From Clostridiaceae bacterium (lineage in GTDB: Bacteria > Bacillota > Clostridia > Monoglobales > Firm-18), in assembly GCA_012511915.1 (NCBI GenBank), contig JAAZFB010000561.1:1-8822 (forward strand): a DNA stretch of 8,822 nucleotides, read 5' to 3'. The position numbers were made by a program, and so were the translations under genes. The notes under the pieces are model-generated. The model was not told the DNA's origin, searched no databases, and saw nothing but the letters and a program-made list of their open reading frames with translations. Positions 6,458 through 8,822 of this stretch are shown piece by piece (position 1 is the first letter of the stretch; each line of letters begins with the position of its first letter).

Positions 6458-8695
6458 TCACCGTTTAATTTCTTCCATTATAGAGCTTTCTATAACGTCG
6501 CCCTCTTTAATATCATTAAAGTTTTCAATACCCATGCCGCATTCATAACCATAGGCGACTTCCTTAGCATCATCTTTAAATCGTTTTAACGAATTCAATT
6601 TGCCCTCGTGAATAACAATGCTATCCCGAACGATACGCACTTCGCTATTTCGAATTATCTTGCCGTCTGTTACATAACAACCTGCAATAGTACCAATTGA
6701 CGAAACTTTAAATGTTTGTCGAACTTCGGCATGCCCTAACACAAGTTCTCGATATGTTGGGTCTAACATACCTTTCATTGCGGCTTGTATTTCCTCTATT
6801 GCCTGATATATTATTCGGTACAAGCGTATTTCAACACTTTTCATAGCTGCAGATTCGGTTATCGTTGCATTTGGACGAACATTAAACCCAATAATAATAG
6901 CGTTTGAGGCAGATGCAAGTAAAATATCAGACTCGGTAATTCCGCCAACGCCTGAATGTATAACGTTTATCCGAACCTCATCATTAGTGAGTTTTTCAAG
7001 TGATTGCCTTATTGCCTCGACAGAGCCTTGAACATCTGCTTTAATAATAAGGTTGAGTGTCTTAATCTGACCCTGTTTTATTTGATCAAACAATGAATCC
7101 AACGATACAACTTGTTGAGTTGTCTGGTTTTGCTTTTCTTTCAACAACTCTTTTCTGTACTCAATAATAGTGCGCGCCTTTTTTTCTGCATCAACAACAT
7201 AAAAAAGTTCTCCCGCCAGCGGCACCTCGTTAAGACCGGTTATTTCAACAGGCATGCCAGGACCCGCTTTAATAATACGTTTACCCTTATCATCAATCAT
7301 TGCACGAACCTTGCCCATAGCAACGCCCGCAAAAATAACATCACCGGCATGTAAAGTGCCGTTTTGCACTAACAGTGTTGCAATCGGGCCCTTGCTTTTA
7401 TCAAGCCGTGATTCAATTACCGCACCCTTAGCAAAACGGTTGGGATTCGCCTTAAGCTCTTTCATATCTGCAACAAGCAACACCATTTCCAGCAGCGTAT
7501 CAATATTATCACCTTTTAAAGCTGAAATGGGAACACAGATGGTATCCCCTCCCCATTCCTCCGGCACTAATCCATATTCGGTAAGCTGTTGTTTAACATT
7601 TTCCGGATTTGCCTGTTCTTTATCAATTTTATTAATTGCAACTATAATATTTACGCCCGCGGCCTTTGCATGGTTAATCGCCTCTACTGTTTGCGGCATT
7701 ATACCGTCGTCCGCAGCGATAACAAGGATTGCTATGTCGGTTACTTGCGCACCCCTTGCACGCATAGACGTAAATGCCTCATGCCCCGGAGTATCAAGAA
7801 AAGTAATATTTTTATCTCCAATTTTTACCCTGTATGCACCTATATGCTGAGTAATTCCACCGGCTTCGGTATCTATTACATTAGTTTTTCTAATATAGTC
7901 AACGAGTTTGGTTTTGCCGTGGTCGACATGTCCCATTACAACAACCACCGGTGCGCGCGGTGAAAGCTGCTCCGGTGTGTCCTCCTCATCATCAATGAGA
8001 AGGTCCTCAGGTGTAATTATCACTTCTTTTTCTAAATTAACATTACTCTCCTGTGCTACAACACTTGCTGTATCAAAATCTATCGTTTGCGAAACAGAAG
8101 CCATAACGCCAAGCTGCATTAGACATTTTATAGCTTCGGTTGCCGGAATGTTTAGCTTTTCAGCAAGATCACCGACTGATATTACTTCCGGAATACTTAT
8201 CGTTATAGGTTCACGCTTTGTCTTTTTTTCAACAGTTTGTTTTTGCTCTTCTATTATGACCGGTTTTTCTTGTCGTGCTTTTGGCTTCCCTTTTTTTATC
8301 TTTTGCTTTTTTGTTGTGTCAATACTGTCAACATTTTCCGGCAATAGTTGTTCTATCTTTTCAGTGTCAAATTTTTCTAAATCAACGGTAGATGTACGGG
8401 TATCTACGTAGCGTGCTTTTTTTTGTATAGGCTTGTTCAAATCCTCAAGCAGATTTTCATCAGCCTTAAGCACTTCCTCTACTTTCGGTTGTTGCTTCAT
8501 CTTTTCAAGAATAAATGTAAACGCTTCAACTTGGTGTTGCTGAGTCAGATAATCAAATATAATATCAAGCTCGTTTACCTCAAGCGAACTATTATATGTT
8601 TTTGGTTTACCACCCATCTCTTTCAAAATATCTACTATTTCCGCGCTTTTCATGCCAAGCGCTTTTGCCGTCTCATGCACTTTCACTTTAATCAT
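6458..8695 (-). CDS. infB: Translation initiation factor IF-2
   Basis: GTPase that places fMet-tRNA in the P site and promotes 50S joining. The 745-residue protein is close to the Bacillus form and shorter than that of E. coli. An IF2_N helical subdomain occupies about 1-52. A charged, low-complexity linker (about 65-165, rich in K, E and Q) follows, then a second IF2_N domain (about 170-216). The G domain is at about 248-415 with G1 GHVDHGKT (255-262), switch II DTPGH (301-305), NKID (355-358) and SAL (391-393). Domain II starts near 420, domain III with LIIKADVQGSVEA at about 549-561, and the fMet-tRNA-binding C-terminal domain from about 650. ATG 8695 follows GGGGGTG by 5 bases and overlaps the preceding TGA stop as ATGA. 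No unusual residues were found in the nucleotide-binding motifs. Confidence 0.98.
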   Translation of the reverse strand: MIKVKVHETAKALGMKSAEIVDILKEMGGKPKTYNSSLEVNELDIIFDYLTQQHQVEAFTFILEKMKQQPKVEEVLKADENLLEDLNKPIQKKARYVDTRTSTVDLEKFDTEKIEQLLPENVDSIDTTKKQKIKKGKPKARQEKPVIIEEQKQTVEKKTKREPITISIPEVISVGDLAEKLNIPATEAIKCLMQLGVMASVSQTIDFDTASVVAQESNVNLEKEVIITPEDLLIDDEEDTPEQLSPRAPVVVVMGHVDHGKTKLVDYIRKTNVIDTEAGGITQHIGAYRVKIGDKNITFLDTPGHEAFTSMRARGAQVTDIAILVIAADDGIMPQTVEAINHAKAAGVNIIVAINKIDKEQANPENVKQQLTEYGLVPEEWGGDTICVPISALKGDNIDTLLEMVLLVADMKELKANPNRFAKGAVIESRLDKSKGPIATLLVQNGTLHAGDVIFAGVAMGKVRAMIDDKGKRIIKAGPGMPVEITGLNEVPLAGELFYVVDAEKKARTIIEYRKELLKEKQNQTTQQVVSLDSLFDQIKQGQIKTLNLIIKADVQGSVEAIRQSLEKLTNDEVRINVIHSGVGGITESDILLASASNAIIIGFNVRPNATITESAAMKSVEIRLYRIIYQAIEEIQAAMKGMLDPTYRELVLGHAEVRQTFKVSSIGTIAGCYVTDGKIIRNSEVRIVRDSIVIHEGKLNSLKRFKDDAKEVAYGYECGMGIENFNDIKEGDVIESSIMEEIKR

Positions 8696-8822
8696 TGATA
8701 CACCCCCGTTAATTCCTTAGCCATACGTTGTAGTTGTTCGGCAAAACTATTGTCTGTAATAACAATCGCCGCCGTTTCCCATTTTCCTATCACTTCACCA
8801 AGCCTACACTCACTGCCTTATC
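8692..8822 (-). pseudogene. ylxQ: YlxQ-like ribosomal protein (L7Ae/L30e family), C-terminal fragment with in-frame stop
   Basis: Reading back from the TGA that overlaps the infB start, an open frame of 41 codons encodes GSECRLGEVIGKWETAAIVI followed by TDNSFAEQLQRMAKELTG and VYQ. The pattern LGxxIGK-x(5,6)-hydrophobic-TDxxFAxxL matches the C-terminal part of YlxQ, the small L7Ae-family RNA-binding protein that precedes infB in Bacillota. However, the same frame hits a TAA at 8818-8820, where the family would still have about 50-60 upstream residues. Either the gene is broken by a nonsense or frameshift change, or there is a sequence error at that spot, or the rest of the family match is coincidental. 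Only two more bases are visible. No convincing start codon precedes the matching part within the fragment. It could alternatively be an intact gene with an error base; the family call is moderately confident, the broken state less so. Confidence 0.6.
8701..8707 (-). promoter_or_regulatory. Ribosome binding site of infB (GGGGGTG)
   Basis: GGGGGTG lies 5 bases upstream of the infB ATG and inside the end of the YlxQ-like frame. It is one change from the ideal GGAGGTG and fixes the infB start at 8695. Confidence 0.75.

Noticed and set aside
7254..7850. 198-codon plus-strand open frame opposite infB
   Set aside because: It is antisense to the G domain of IF2, which has every expected motif; the plus-strand product shows no recognisable family and no ribosome binding site worth noting.
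8080..8500. Low-complexity K/E/Q-rich part of infB as a sign of a fusion or insertion
   Set aside because: A charged variable linker between the two IF2_N regions is normal for bacterial IF2.

Overview
The window is a compact, AT-rich bacterial gene block in which every recognisable gene lies on the minus strand, so transcription runs from position 8822 towards position 1. The gene order ylxQ-like, infB, rbfA, nrnA, truB, ribF is the downstream half of the classical nusA-infB operon of Bacillota. The protein styles (YlxQ-like L7Ae protein, DHH/DHHA1 NrnA next to RbfA, bifunctional RibF after TruB, a Thermotoga-like type I-beta DAHP synthase) suggest an anaerobic Clostridia-class organism. That placement is inferred from gene order and motifs; no search was run.

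Region by region, in the direction of transcription: positions 8692-8822 hold the C-terminal end of a YlxQ-like ribosomal protein reading frame, interrupted by an in-frame TAA at the window edge. Positions 6082-8695 hold infB (IF2) and rbfA (30S maturation factor). Positions 5151-6089 hold nrnA (nanoRNase / pAp phosphatase). Positions 4252-5130 hold truB (tRNA pseudouridine-55 synthase). Positions 3386-4306 hold ribF (FMN/FAD synthesis). Positions 2373-3389 and 1561-2376 hold aroF (DAHP synthase) and pheA (prephenate dehydratase), a phenylalanine-biosynthesis pair attached without a gap to the end of the translation operon. After a 66-base AT-rich spacer come galT (520-1494) and, 4 bases later, a MATE-family transporter that runs off the window (1-515).

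The genes are very tightly packed. Three junctions are ATGA stop/start overlaps (ylxQ-like/infB, ribF/aroF, aroF/pheA), rbfA/nrnA overlap by 8 bases, and truB/ribF overlap by 55 bases. From ylxQ to pheA the block therefore reads as one probable transcription unit with translational coupling. The only spacer that could hold a new promoter is 1495-1560. No tRNA, rRNA, CRISPR array, insertion sequence, riboswitch or convincing terminator was seen, and there is no gene-free stretch above 300 bases.

Most of the window is ordinary core metabolism. The points most worth a second look are the in-frame stop in the YlxQ-like frame, the fusion of the Phe-pathway pair to ribF by an ATGA overlap, the long truB/ribF overlap, and a shortened, PHP-lacking loop in the FMN adenylyltransferase half of RibF. 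I did not find evidence of a novel defence, mobile or secretion system here.
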